Assembly: GCA_030263385.1 (NCBI GenBank)
Contig: SZOX01000009.1
Coordinates: forward strand, 61,883-125,882
DNA length: 64,000 nucleotides
Reading direction: 5' to 3'
Source of the DNA: Zeimonas sp003577305
GTDB taxonomy: Bacteria; Pseudomonadota; Gammaproteobacteria; Burkholderiales; Burkholderiaceae_E
Part shown: positions 18,607 to 27,087 of the stretch, one piece after another
How positions within the stretch are numbered: the first letter of the stretch is position 1
How the letters are laid out: each line of letters opens with the position of its first letter
Position numbers and translations under genes: made by a program
The notes under the pieces: model-generated
What the model was told of the DNA's origin: nothing
Seen by the model: only the letters and a program-made list of their open reading frames with translations
Databases searched by the model: none

Positions 18607-20070
18607 ATGAGCCAGACGATCGAAGTGAAGGTGCCCGACATCGAATGCCGCCTGCTGGTGCTCGGCGGCGGGCCCGGCGGCTACTCGGCGGCGTTTCGCG
18701 CGGCCGACCTCGGCCTGGACACGGTGCTCGTCGAGCGCTACGCGACGCTGGGCGGCGTGTGCCTGAACGTGGGCTGCATTCCATCGAAGACGCTGCTGCA
18801 CGTCGCCTCGGTGATCGACGAGGCGCGCCATGTCGCGCGCGCCGGCGTCGAATTCGGCGCGCCGCGCATCGACCTCGAGCGGCTGCGCGCACACAAGGCC
18901 GCGGTGGTGGGCAAGCTCACCGGCGGACTCGCGGCCATGGCGAAGTCGCGCAAGGTGCGCGTGGTGCGCGGCTACGGACACTTCCTCGACGCGCATCACC
19001 TGGAAGTCGAACTCACCACCGGCACGGGCCAGGACAAGACCGGCGAGAAGCAGGTGGTGCGCTTCGAGCAGGCGATCGTCGCCGCGGGCTCGATGGCGGC
19101 GCGGCTGCCGTTGCTGCCCGAAGATCCGCGCATCGTCGATTCCACCGGGGCGCTCGGGCTCGCAGCGGTGCCGAAGCGGATGCTGGTGATCGGCGGGGGC
19201 ATCATCGGCCTGGAGATGGCCACCGTCTACTCGACGCTGGGCGCGCGCATCGACGTGGTCGAGATGCTCGACGGGCTGATGACCGGCGCCGACCGCGACC
19301 TGGTCAAGGTCTGGCAGCGGCACAACGAGACGCGCTTCGACCGCGTGATGCTGCGCACGAAGACGGCGCGCGCCGAGGCTGCGGCCGAGGGCATCCGCGT
19401 CTGGTTCGAAGGCGAGGGCGCGCCCGCCGAGGCGCAGCTGTACGACCTCGTTCTGAGCGCGGTCGGGCGCACGCCCAATGGCCGCAAGATCGGCGCCGAG
19501 CGCGCCGGCATCGATGTGGACGAGCGCGGCTTCATCGCAGTCGACCGGCAGATGCGCACCAACCTCGCGCACGTGTTCGCGATCGGCGACATCGTCGGCC
19601 AGCCGATGCTGGCGCACAAGGCGGTGCACCAGGGGCACGTCGCCGCCGAAGCGGCGGCCGGGCAGAAGAGCTTCTTCGACGCGCGGGTGATCCCGTCGGT
19701 TGCGTACACCGATCCGGAAGTCGCCTGGGCGGGGCTCACCGAGGAGGAGGCGCGCGCGCAGGGGCTGGCGGTGGGCAAGGCGGTGTTCCCGTGGTCGGCA
19801 TCGGCGCGCGCGATTGCCAATGGTCGCGACGAGGGATTCACCCGGCTGCTGTTCGACGAGCAGACGAACCGGATCGTCGGCGGCGCGATCGTCGGCACGC
19901 ACGCGGGCGACATGATCGGCGAGATCGCGCTGGCGATCGAAATGGGCGCCGACGCGACCGACATCGGCCGCACGATCCACCCGCACCCCACGCTGGGCGA
20001 ATCGATCGGCCAGGCGGCCGAGCTGCACGAAGGCACGTGCACCGACCTGCTGCCCCGGCGCAAGCGGTGA
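18607..20070 (+). CDS. lpdA: Dihydrolipoamide dehydrogenase, E3 of pyruvate dehydrogenase
   Basis: FAD-dependent enzyme of 487 residues that reoxidises the lipoyl arm and reduces NAD+. It has the FAD-binding LGGGPGGYSAAF (about 19-30), the redox disulfide C52/C57 in GGVCLNVGCIPS, the NAD-binding VIGGGIIGLEMA and the C-terminal HPHPTLGES. Its first 12 residues (MSQTIEVKVPDI) are not part of the E3 fold. They repeat the beginning of the AceF lipoyl domain and are fused directly to ECRLLVLGGG. Related burkholderial E3 proteins carry a whole N-terminal lipoyl domain, so this looks like an internal deletion that kept the frame. The E3 part appears complete. Confidence 0.96.
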   Translation: MSQTIEVKVPDIECRLLVLGGGPGGYSAAFRAADLGLDTVLVERYATLGGVCLNVGCIPSKTLLHVASVIDEARHVARAGVEFGAPRIDLERLRAHKAAVVGKLTGGLAAMAKSRKVRVVRGYGHFLDAHHLEVELTTGTGQDKTGEKQVVRFEQAIVAAGSMAARLPLLPEDPRIVDSTGALGLAAVPKRMLVIGGGIIGLEMATVYSTLGARIDVVEMLDGLMTGADRDLVKVWQRHNETRFDRVMLRTKTARAEAAAEGIRVWFEGEGAPAEAQLYDLVLSAVGRTPNGRKIGAERAGIDVDERGFIAVDRQMRTNLAHVFAIGDIVGQPMLAHKAVHQGHVAAEAAAGQKSFFDARVIPSVAYTDPEVAWAGLTEEEARAQGLAVGKAVFPWSASARAIANGRDEGFTRLLFDEQTNRIVGGAIVGTHAGDMIGEIALAIEMGADATDIGRTIHPHPTLGESIGQAAELHEGTCTDLLPRRKR

Positions 20071-20185
20071 TTGGCGGCTTCGTCGGCATCCTGCGCGGAT
20101 GCCGGTGGCCGCCCCGGCGCCGGCGAGGAGCGGCCAAACGGAGGCGCCCGGCCTCAGGGAGTCTCGATCGCGTTTACACTTCCGG

Positions 20186-20207
20186 CATGTCCTGCTGGCG
20201 GGACATG
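20186..20207. repeat. Inverted repeat between lpdA and the TRAP binding-protein gene
   Basis: CATGTCC (20186-20192) and GGACATG (20201-20207) form a seven-pair dyad with an eight-base loop in the 203-base gap. No T-run follows, so it is more likely an operator for the downstream TRAP gene than a terminator. I see no gene in this gap. Confidence 0.4.
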
Positions 20208-20273
20208 GTTTTGCCGATTCCGGGTCATCCGCAGTTGCTGACCCTTCATCAACGGTAACTGGAGCACCACACG

Positions 20274-21356
20274 ATGGATCGACGTTCCCTGATCAAGAAT
20301 GCCGGTATGGCCGGCATCCTGGCCGCAGGCGTGGCACCCGCGGTGCGCGCGCAGGAGGCGGTGCGCTGGCGCCTCGCCACGAGTTTTCCGAAGTCGCTGG
20401 AGACCCTGCACGGCTGCGCGGTGAAATTCTCCGAGACCGTCAAGGCGCTGTCGGGCGGCAAGTTCGAGGTATCGGTGCACGCGGCCGGCGAGCTGATTCC
20501 GCCGTTCGGCATCGTCGATGCGCTGGCCAACGACACGATCGAGATGGGCGAGACAGCGGCCTACTACTACACCGGAAAAGACCCGGTGTTCGCGTTCAGC
20601 TGCGCGGTGCCGTTCGGCCTGGCCGCCAACCAGAACCTCGCCTGGAAAGAGCAGGGCAACGGGCGCAAGCTGCTCGACGAGGTGTTCGCCAAGTACAACT
20701 TCTTCACGCTGAGCGCACTGAACACCGGCACGCAGATGGGCGGCTGGTACCGCAAGCAGATCAAGTCGCCGGCCGACCTCAAGGGCCTGAAGATGCGCCT
20801 CGGCGGCGGCGTGTTCGGCGAATCGATGGCCAAGCTGGGCGTGGTGGCGCAGAACATGCCCGGTGGCGAGGTGTACCAGGCGCTCGAGAAGGGCACGCTC
20901 GATGCGGCCGAATTCGTCGGCCCATACGACGACGAGAAGCTCGGCTACAACAAGGTGACCAAGTTCTACTACTACAACGCATGGTGGGAAGGCGGCGCCG
21001 ACCTCGACTTCTTCGTCAACAAGAAGGCCTTCGCCAAGCTCTCGTCCGAGCACCAGGCGATCGTGCGCGCTGCCGCCGCGGTGGCCTACAACGACGGCAC
21101 GACCAAGTACCTCGCGTTGAACCCGCCCGCGCTGAAGCGCATCGTGGCCAGCGGCATCAAGTTCGTGCCGTTTCCGAAGAGCGTCGTCGACGCCGGCTTC
21201 AAGGCCGCGCAGGAGGTGTACGCGGAGCACTCGGCGAAGTCGCCCGAGTTCAAGAAGATCTTCGAGGACATGCGCGCGTTCCAGCGCGACCAGATCCTCT
21301 GGAACCGCGTCTCCGAACTGCAGTTCATGCAGACGATGGCGTCGGTCAAGATCTGA
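20274..21356 (+). CDS. DctP-family TRAP transporter solute-binding protein
   Basis: Periplasmic receptor of 360 residues for a tripartite TRAP transporter. The N-terminus MDRRSLIKNAG, with RRSLIK and a hydrophobic stretch ending VRAQ, is a twin-arginine type signal. The body shows DctP features: ATSFPKSLETLHG, KMRLGGGVFGESMAKLG, and DAAEFVGPYDDEKLGY. Proteins of this subgroup bind organic acids, often 2-oxo or aromatic acids. AACTGGAG precedes the ATG. The matching permease genes dctM/dctQ lie just downstream on the opposite strand, a convergent layout that is unusual for TRAP systems. Confidence 0.92.
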   Translation: MDRRSLIKNAGMAGILAAGVAPAVRAQEAVRWRLATSFPKSLETLHGCAVKFSETVKALSGGKFEVSVHAAGELIPPFGIVDALANDTIEMGETAAYYYTGKDPVFAFSCAVPFGLAANQNLAWKEQGNGRKLLDEVFAKYNFFTLSALNTGTQMGGWYRKQIKSPADLKGLKMRLGGGVFGESMAKLGVVAQNMPGGEVYQALEKGTLDAAEFVGPYDDEKLGYNKVTKFYYYNAWWEGGADLDFFVNKKAFAKLSSEHQAIVRAAAAVAYNDGTTKYLALNPPALKRIVASGIKFVPFPKSVVDAGFKAAQEVYAEHSAKSPEFKKIFEDMRAFQRDQILWNRVSELQFMQTMASVKI

Positions 21357-21394
21357 GGCAGCCCCGCGGGTTGCTGCGCCGCCCCCGAGGGAAG

Positions 21395-21425
21395 AAACCG
21401 CGGCCCCGGGCCGCGGTTTTTTTTT
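21395..21425. terminator. Terminator between convergent TRAP genes
   Basis: AAACCGCGGCCC (21395-21406) pairs perfectly with GGGCCGCGGTTT (21408-21419) and is followed by nine thymines on the plus strand, a strong intrinsic terminator for the binding-protein gene. On the minus strand the stem is followed by a short mixed T-rich run, so it may also stop the incoming dctM transcript. Confidence 0.85.
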
Positions 21426-21428
21426 CGT

Positions 21429-23195
21429 CTACGGCCTGCCGATCGACTTCTCGATGGCCTTCACCGGATCGTCGTCGTCCATCGGTGCAGTGTCGGCGTT
21501 CTCGTCGGTGCCCGGCGCCGGCACGTCGGAGTCGAAGCTCGGTGCGGCTTCCAGTTCCTGCAGGATGCGCGTGCCGACGGCCTCGACATCTGCGCCCGAC
21601 ATCTGGTTGCGGTCGTGGCTCACCAGGCCGGGAAACGCGATCAGCAACGCGACCATGCTCAGCTGAAGGAGCAGGAACGGGATGGCGCCCTTGTAGATCT
21701 GCATCGTCGTGACCGGCTCCATCGTCCTGCCCGTGACCTGGTCGACGTAGGGTTTCTCCGGGGCGACCGAGCGCAGGTAGAACAGCGCGAAGCCGAACGG
21801 CGGATGCAGGAACGAGGTCTGCATGTTGACCGCCAGCAGCACGCCGAACCAGATCAGGTCGATTCCCATCTTCTCGGCGATCGGCGCGAGCACCGGCACC
21901 ACGATGAACGAGAGTTCGAAGAAGTCGAGGAAGAACGCGAGCAGGAACACCAGGACGTTCACGAAGATGAGAAAGCCCAGTTCCCCGCCGGGCAGCTTGC
22001 TCATCAGGTGCTCGACCCACACCGGTCCGTCGGCCGCCTGGAACACCATGCTGAAGATCGTGGCGCCGATCAGGATGAACATCACGAACGAGGCCAGCCT
22101 GGTGGTCGTCGCCAGCGCCTGCTTCAGCAGCGCCCAGCTGATGCGCCTGCGCAGCACGGCCATGACCAGCGCGCCCATCGCGCCCATCGCTCCGCCCTCG
22201 GTCGGGGTGGCCACGCCGAGGAAGATCGTGCCCAGCACCAGGAAGATCAGCAGCAGCGGCGGGATCAGCACGAAAGTCACGCGTTCGGCGAGCCTGGAGA
22301 GCAGGCCCAGGTGCGTCACCCGGTTGACCACCGCGATCAGCCACGCGACGAACACGCCGCCGCACATGGCCACCACGATTCGCTCGTCGGTTGCCACGAA
22401 CTCGACCAGTTCGCCTTGCCACCAGGTGTGCACCGCTTCCATGTGCCGCCCGAGGAACACCGCCACCGCGGTCGAAAGCACGGCGAGCACGGTGAGCGAG
22501 CGGTAGCCGTGACTGCCGTTGGGTTCGCGGAAGGTGCGCGCTTCGGGCGGCAACGCAGGCACCGTGGCGGGCCTGAAGATGGCCAGCACGACCACCCACA
22601 GCACGTACAGGCCCATCAGTGCGAAGCCCGGGACGAAGGCGCCCTTGTACATCTCGCCCACGCTCTTGCCCATCTGGTCGGCCAGCACGATCAGCACCAG
22701 CGACGGCGGAATGATCTGCGCCAGCGTGCCCGAGGCGGCGATCGTGCCGCTGGTCAGGCTGTGACTGTAACCGTAGCGCAGCATGATCGGCATCGAGATC
22801 AGGCCCATGGAAATCACCGAGGCGGCGACCACCCCGGTGGTGGCGGCCAGCATCGCGCCGACGAAGACGACCGCCAGCGCCAGGCCGCCTCGCAGCGGGC
22901 CGAACACCTGACCGACCGAGTCGAGCAGGTCTTCGGCCATGCCGCTGCGCTCGAGGATCAGGCCCATCAGCGTGAAGAAGGGCACCGCGAGCAGCGTCTC
23001 GTTGGCCATGATGCCGATCAGGCGGAACGGCAGCACCGCCAGGATCGCCGGCGGAAAGATGTCGAGCGCGACGCCGAGCAGCCCGAAGAAGAGCCCTGCG
23101 GCGCCCAGGCTGAAGGCGACCGGAAAACCGAGGATCAGGAACAGGATCAGGCCCCCGAACATGAAGGGGGCGAAGTTGGCAGCGATGAATTGCAT
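21429..23195 (-). CDS. dctM: TRAP transporter large permease (DctM)
   Basis: Inner-membrane transport subunit of 588 residues with about 12 or more helices. It is longer than typical DctM (about 430) because of an extended central loop and a C-terminal cytoplasmic tail after residue ~500. DctM features include FPVAFSLGAAGLFFGLLG, GGLALAVVFVGAMLAATTG, IIPPSLVLIVLADQ, GVATPTEGGAMGAMGALV and LHPPFGFALFYLRS. It works with DctQ and the DctP-type receptor to import an organic anion with sodium. dctQ starts the operon 20 bases upstream; the receptor gene is convergent across a shared terminator. The extended form is typical of the mannitol/chloroaromatic-type TRAP group. Confidence 0.93.
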   Translation of the reverse strand: MQFIAANFAPFMFGGLILFLILGFPVAFSLGAAGLFFGLLGVALDIFPPAILAVLPFRLIGIMANETLLAVPFFTLMGLILERSGMAEDLLDSVGQVFGPLRGGLALAVVFVGAMLAATTGVVAASVISMGLISMPIMLRYGYSHSLTSGTIAASGTLAQIIPPSLVLIVLADQMGKSVGEMYKGAFVPGFALMGLYVLWVVVLAIFRPATVPALPPEARTFREPNGSHGYRSLTVLAVLSTAVAVFLGRHMEAVHTWWQGELVEFVATDERIVVAMCGGVFVAWLIAVVNRVTHLGLLSRLAERVTFVLIPPLLLIFLVLGTIFLGVATPTEGGAMGAMGALVMAVLRRRISWALLKQALATTTRLASFVMFILIGATIFSMVFQAADGPVWVEHLMSKLPGGELGFLIFVNVLVFLLAFFLDFFELSFIVVPVLAPIAEKMGIDLIWFGVLLAVNMQTSFLHPPFGFALFYLRSVAPEKPYVDQVTGRTMEPVTTMQIYKGAIPFLLLQLSMVALLIAFPGLVSHDRNQMSGADVEAVGTRILQELEAAPSFDSDVPAPGTDENADTAPMDDDDPVKAIEKSIGRP

Positions 23196-23215
23196 GGTGC
23201 AGGGGCTCGGCGCGT

Positions 23216-23827
23216 TCAGCGGGTGGTGGCCGGCCCGCTGCCGCTGATCGTGTCCTGCTGCCCCGAGGCCTCGATGAGACGCTCCTCATCGCTCTTTGCA
23301 ACCGGTTTTTCGGTGGGGTCGGGACCTGCGCCGCGCAGGAAGGCGATGCACTTGACCAGTTCGGACCAACCCTGCAGCAGCAGCAGCGCAAAACCCAGCG
23401 GAAGCGCCAGCCACACCGGCCAGCGGATCAGGCCGCCCGGGTTGCCCGACATTTCACCCGATGCGTACTTGCCGATCACCTGCGGTATCGTGAGATACAG
23501 CACCATCAGGCACATGGGGGTGAGGAAAAACGCGTAGCCGACGATGTCGATCCAGACCCGCACGGTCTTGGGCAGGCGCGCGTTCACCACGTCGATGCGC
23601 ACGTGCTCGCGATGCAGCAGCGTGAACCCCGCGGCCGCCAGGAACGACCACGCGAACAGATACCACTGGGCCTCCAGATAGGCGTTCGAACTGACATCGA
23701 ACGCCTTGCGCACGATCGCGTTCAGTGCGCTGATGGCGGTGGCGGCGAAGATCAGCCAGATCACGTACTTGCCGACCTGGGCATTCAGCCAGTCCACCGC
23801 GCGGGAGAACCTCAACAGGGCTTGCAT
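23216..23827 (-). CDS. dctQ: TRAP transporter small permease (DctQ)
   Basis: Inner-membrane subunit of 203 residues with four helices, for example KYVIWLIFAATAISALNAIV and LEAQWYLFAWSFLAAAGF. The segment LLHREHVRIDVV is the signature of the DctQ family (normally xxxHVRVDxx). It associates with DctM. ATG 23827 gives the standard N-terminus and has GGAACGGAG upstream. Followed by dctM in a two-gene leftward operon. Confidence 0.92.
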   Translation of the reverse strand: MQALLRFSRAVDWLNAQVGKYVIWLIFAATAISALNAIVRKAFDVSSNAYLEAQWYLFAWSFLAAAGFTLLHREHVRIDVVNARLPKTVRVWIDIVGYAFFLTPMCLMVLYLTIPQVIGKYASGEMSGNPGGLIRWPVWLALPLGFALLLLQGWSELVKCIAFLRGAGPDPTEKPVAKSDEERLIEASGQQDTISGSGPATTR

Positions 23828-23900
23828 CGGCTCCGTTCCATGTGGAATGCGCGATTGTAAGAGCTGCGGTGCGTCGCGAGACGTTGCTGCGGGTTTCCCC

Positions 23901-24221
23901 TCACGGCTGCAGCCGGTTCGGGTCGCGCGCGGCAGCCTCGGGCCGGCCGGCGCGCTCGCCGGACCCGTCGCCGGACTCGATCTCGCGCATGTCGACATCG
24001 ATGACGGTGTCGTCGCGGCCGGTCGCGGGGCCGGCGGCTGGTGCGCCGGGACCGCGGCGGGACGAGCGCGCGCCGAACCAGGCGGCGACGGTGACGAACA
24101 GGCCGATCAGCAGGCCGGTGGCCAGCGTCAGCGCGGCGAGCACGAAGGCGAGCGCGCCGCCGAGCAGCACCGCGGCAAGCGCCACGGCGCGCGCGAGCAT
24201 GCGCTGCAGTTGCCGGATCAT
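23901..24221 (-). CDS. Hypothetical small membrane protein
   Basis: A protein of 106 residues that I do not recognise. A basic start (MIRQLQRMLAR) is followed by one long or two short hydrophobic helices (residues ~12-50) and then a hydrophilic tail rich in Gly, Ala, Arg and acidic residues. It starts three bases after the stop of the CNNM/CorC-type gene, so it is almost certainly translated with it and may be an accessory subunit. Confidence 0.6.
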   Translation of the reverse strand: MIRQLQRMLARAVALAAVLLGGALAFVLAALTLATGLLIGLFVTVAAWFGARSSRRGPGAPAAGPATGRDDTVIDVDMREIESGDGSGERAGRPEAAARDPNRLQP

Positions 24222-24224
24222 CGC

Positions 24225-25547
24225 TCAGGCCCCCTCGGCCGGCTCGGCCTCGTCGGTCGCGGCGGCCACGGGGATCCGGGTCGCCATCACCTTGTCGACG
24301 CGGTTGCCGTCCATGTCGACGATCTCGAAGCGCCAGTTCTCCCAGGTGACGGTGTCGCCGGTCTGCGGCATGCGCCCGAGCATCAGCATCAGCATTCCGC
24401 TGAGCGCCTGGTAGCGCTCGCGCTCCTCTTCGGGCAATGTGCGCAGCCCGAGGTGGTCCTTGAGCTCGGGCACCGGGATCAGGCCGTCGAGCAGCCACGA
24501 ACCGTCTTCGCGCTGCCAGGCCCAGCTGTCGGAGCCGTCGGCACTGGCGAACTCGCCGGTGATCGACTCCATCAGGTCCTGCAGCGTGATCAGGCCCTGC
24601 ACTTCGCCGTACTCGTCGACGACCAGCGCGATCTGCGTGTTCGACGAGCGGAAGTTCTCGAGCAGCTCCATCCCGGTGAGCGTCTCGGGCACGTAGACGA
24701 TTTCCTGCAGGCCCTGCGTCAGGTCGATCGGCGTGCCGCGCAGCGACTGGGCGAGCAGCTGCTTGCTGTGCACGAAGCCGAGAATCTCCCCGAATCCGTC
24801 GCGGCACACGGGGAAGCGCGAGTGCGCGGAGTCGACCACCTTGGCAAGGTTCACCGGCAGCGGATCGTCGACGTCGAGCCAGACGACGTCGGCGCGCGGC
24901 ACCATCAGCGACGAGATCTGGCGGTCGTCGAGGCGGAAGACGTTGCGCACCATTGCGTGCTCGCTCTGCTCGATCACGCCGGCGTACGAGCCCTCGGCGA
25001 GCAGCGCGTGGATCTCCTCCTCGGTGACCGAGGGCACGCGGTCGCCGTGCGCGCCCAGGCCACGCAGCACCAGGTCGGTCGAAGCCGAGAGCAGCCGCAC
25101 GAATGGCCTGGACAGCGTGGCCAGCAGCGTCATCGGGTAGGCCACCAGCCGTGCGATGCCTTCGGGGTCGATCTGGCCGAACCGCTTCGGGACCAGTTCG
25201 CCGACGACGATCGACACGTAGGTGACCACCACCACGACCAGCACGGTGGCCGCGTACCCGGCCCATGGCTGGCCGATGCCCAGGGTTTCGAGCCAGGCGG
25301 CGAACGGCGCGGCGAGCGCGGCTTCGCCGAAAATGCCGTTCAGGATGCCGATCGAGGTGATGCCGATCTGGATCGTCGACAGGAAGCGGTTCGGGTCGGA
25401 GCCGAGCGCCAGCGCGGCCGCGGCGGCACGGTCGCCCTCGTCCACCAGTTTCTGCAGGCGCACCTTGCGTGCGCTCACCAGCGCGATCTCGGCCATCGCG
25501 AACAGGCCGTTGAGCACGATGAGCCCCAGGAGGATCGCGATCTCCAT
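24225..25547 (-). CDS. CNNM/CorC-type membrane protein (hemolysin family)
   Basis: Inner-membrane protein of 440 residues. An N-terminal DUF21/CNNM transmembrane domain (FAMAEIALVSARKVRLQKLV, then STIQIGITSIGILNGIFGE) is followed by two CBS domains (from about residue 195; VPRADVVWLDVDDPL and IALVVDEYGEVQGLITLQDL) and a C-terminal CorC/HlyC transporter-associated domain. Family members are linked to magnesium or cobalt efflux and resistance; the old hemolysin name is misleading. It lies 20 bases after argH on the same strand and is followed by a small membrane protein gene. Confidence 0.92.
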   Translation of the reverse strand: MEIAILLGLIVLNGLFAMAEIALVSARKVRLQKLVDEGDRAAAAALALGSDPNRFLSTIQIGITSIGILNGIFGEAALAAPFAAWLETLGIGQPWAGYAATVLVVVVVTYVSIVVGELVPKRFGQIDPEGIARLVAYPMTLLATLSRPFVRLLSASTDLVLRGLGAHGDRVPSVTEEEIHALLAEGSYAGVIEQSEHAMVRNVFRLDDRQISSLMVPRADVVWLDVDDPLPVNLAKVVDSAHSRFPVCRDGFGEILGFVHSKQLLAQSLRGTPIDLTQGLQEIVYVPETLTGMELLENFRSSNTQIALVVDEYGEVQGLITLQDLMESITGEFASADGSDSWAWQREDGSWLLDGLIPVPELKDHLGLRTLPEEERERYQALSGMLMLMLGRMPQTGDTVTWENWRFEIVDMDGNRVDKVMATRIPVAAATDEAEPAEGA

Positions 25548-25567
25548 CAGGCGTTTCGCACGCGCGG

Positions 25568-26986
25568 CTAGGCGGCGTCGCCGCCCGGCTGCGCGGACAG
25601 GCGGCTGCGATGTCGTGCGATCGCCGCGCGCACCTGCCGCGGCGCGGTGCCGCCCACGTGATCGCGCGCGGCCACCGAGCCTTCGAGCGCGAGCACCGCA
25701 CTCACGTCGGCGTCGACGAGCGGGCTGAATTCGCGCAACTCGTCGAGCGCCAGTTCGGAGAGGTCGACGCCGCGTGCCGCGGCGCTGCGCACCGCGCGTG
25801 CGACCGCCTCGTGCGCGTCGCGAAACGGCAGGCCCTTCCTGACCAGGTAATCGGCGAGATCGGTGGCGGTGGAGAAGCCCTCGGCCGCCGCCCGGCGCAT
25901 CTGCTGCGGGCGCACCTCGATGCCCGCGACCATGTCGGTGAAGATGCGCAGCGTACCGAGCAGCGTGTCGGCGGTGTCGAACAGCGGCTCCTTGTCTTCC
26001 TGGTTGTCCTTGTTGTAGGCGAGCGGCTGCCCCTTCATCAGCGTGAGCAGCGCCACCAGGTGGCCGAAGACGCGGCCCGACTTGCCGCGGGCGAGCTCGG
26101 GCACGTCGGGGTTCTTCTTCTGCGGCATGATCGACGAGCCGGTGCAGAAGCGGTCGGCGAGGTCGATGAAGCCCACACGCGGCGACATCCAGAGGATCAG
26201 CTCCTCCGAGAGCCGCGAGACGTGGACCATGACAAGGCTGGCGGCCGCGCAGAACTCGATCGCGAAGTCGCGGTCGGAGACCGCGTCTAGCGAGTTCTCG
26301 CACAGGCCCTCGAAGCCGAGCGCGCGGGCGACCCGCTCGCGGTCGATCGGATACGAGGTACCGGCCAGCGCGGCCGCGCCCAGCGGCAGGCGGTTCACGC
26401 GGCGCCGGCAGTCGGCGAGACGCTCGGCGTCGCGCGCGAACATCTCGACGTAGGCGAGCAGGTGATGCCCGAAAGTGACCGGCTGCGCGACCTGCAGGTG
26501 CGTGAAGCCCGGCATGATCGTGTCCGCGTGGGTCTCCGCCAGGTCGACCAGCGCGCGCTGCAGCGCGGCCAGCGCGCCGCGCAGTTCGTCGATCGTGGCG
26601 CGCAGCCACAGCCTGATATCGGTGGCCACCTGGTCGTTGCGCGAGCGCGCGGTGTGCAGCCGCTTGCCGGCGTCGCCCGCCAGCTCGGTGAGCCGCTTCT
26701 CGATGTTCAGGTGAACGTCTTCGAGGTCGATCGACCAGACGAACTCGCCGCGTTCGATCTCGCCGCGGATCGTCGCCATGCCCCGCACGATCGCCGCGTG
26801 ATCGTCGTCGCCGAGCAGCCCGGCGGCGTGCAGCATCGCGGCGTGCGCGAGCGAACCCTCGATGTCGGCGAGAGCGAGTCGGTGGTCGAACGAAACCGAG
26901 GCCGTGTAGCGTTTGACCAACTCGCTCACGGGCTCCGAGAAGCGCGCAGACCACGCTTCGGATTTCTTGGCAAGCTGATCTGTCAT
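25568..26986 (-). CDS. argH: Argininosuccinate lyase
   Basis: Last enzyme of arginine biosynthesis, 472 residues, splitting argininosuccinate into arginine and fumarate. The superfamily signature GSSIMPQKKNPDVPELARGK carries the catalytic flexible loop. Other family segments are TARSRNDQVATDIRLWLR, GFTHLQVAQPVTFGHHLLAY and the catalytic-His region. The start at 26986 (MTDQLAKKSEAW) matches the family. The gene is divergent from the algZ-like kinase and has a perfect TATAAT upstream on its own strand. Confidence 0.97.
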   Translation of the reverse strand: MTDQLAKKSEAWSARFSEPVSELVKRYTASVSFDHRLALADIEGSLAHAAMLHAAGLLGDDDHAAIVRGMATIRGEIERGEFVWSIDLEDVHLNIEKRLTELAGDAGKRLHTARSRNDQVATDIRLWLRATIDELRGALAALQRALVDLAETHADTIMPGFTHLQVAQPVTFGHHLLAYVEMFARDAERLADCRRRVNRLPLGAAALAGTSYPIDRERVARALGFEGLCENSLDAVSDRDFAIEFCAAASLVMVHVSRLSEELILWMSPRVGFIDLADRFCTGSSIMPQKKNPDVPELARGKSGRVFGHLVALLTLMKGQPLAYNKDNQEDKEPLFDTADTLLGTLRIFTDMVAGIEVRPQQMRRAAAEGFSTATDLADYLVRKGLPFRDAHEAVARAVRSAAARGVDLSELALDELREFSPLVDADVSAVLALEGSVAARDHVGGTAPRQVRAAIARHRSRLSAQPGGDAA

Positions 26987-27022
26987 AATCGTTGGCGCAA
27001 GAGCAAAGGCCTCGAGAGCCGA

Positions 27023-27028
27023 ATTATA
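27023..27028 (-). promoter_or_regulatory. Candidate -10 box for argH
   Basis: A perfect TATAAT on the minus strand, 36 bases before the argH ATG, in the 101-base gap between argH and the divergent kinase gene. No recognisable -35 is present at 16-18 bases. Confidence 0.45.
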
Positions 27029-27087
27029 CGGACCGCCCCGCCGGCATCGGCCGAGGCAGGCGTTCCGGCGCAGCAAGGGAACAGTCG

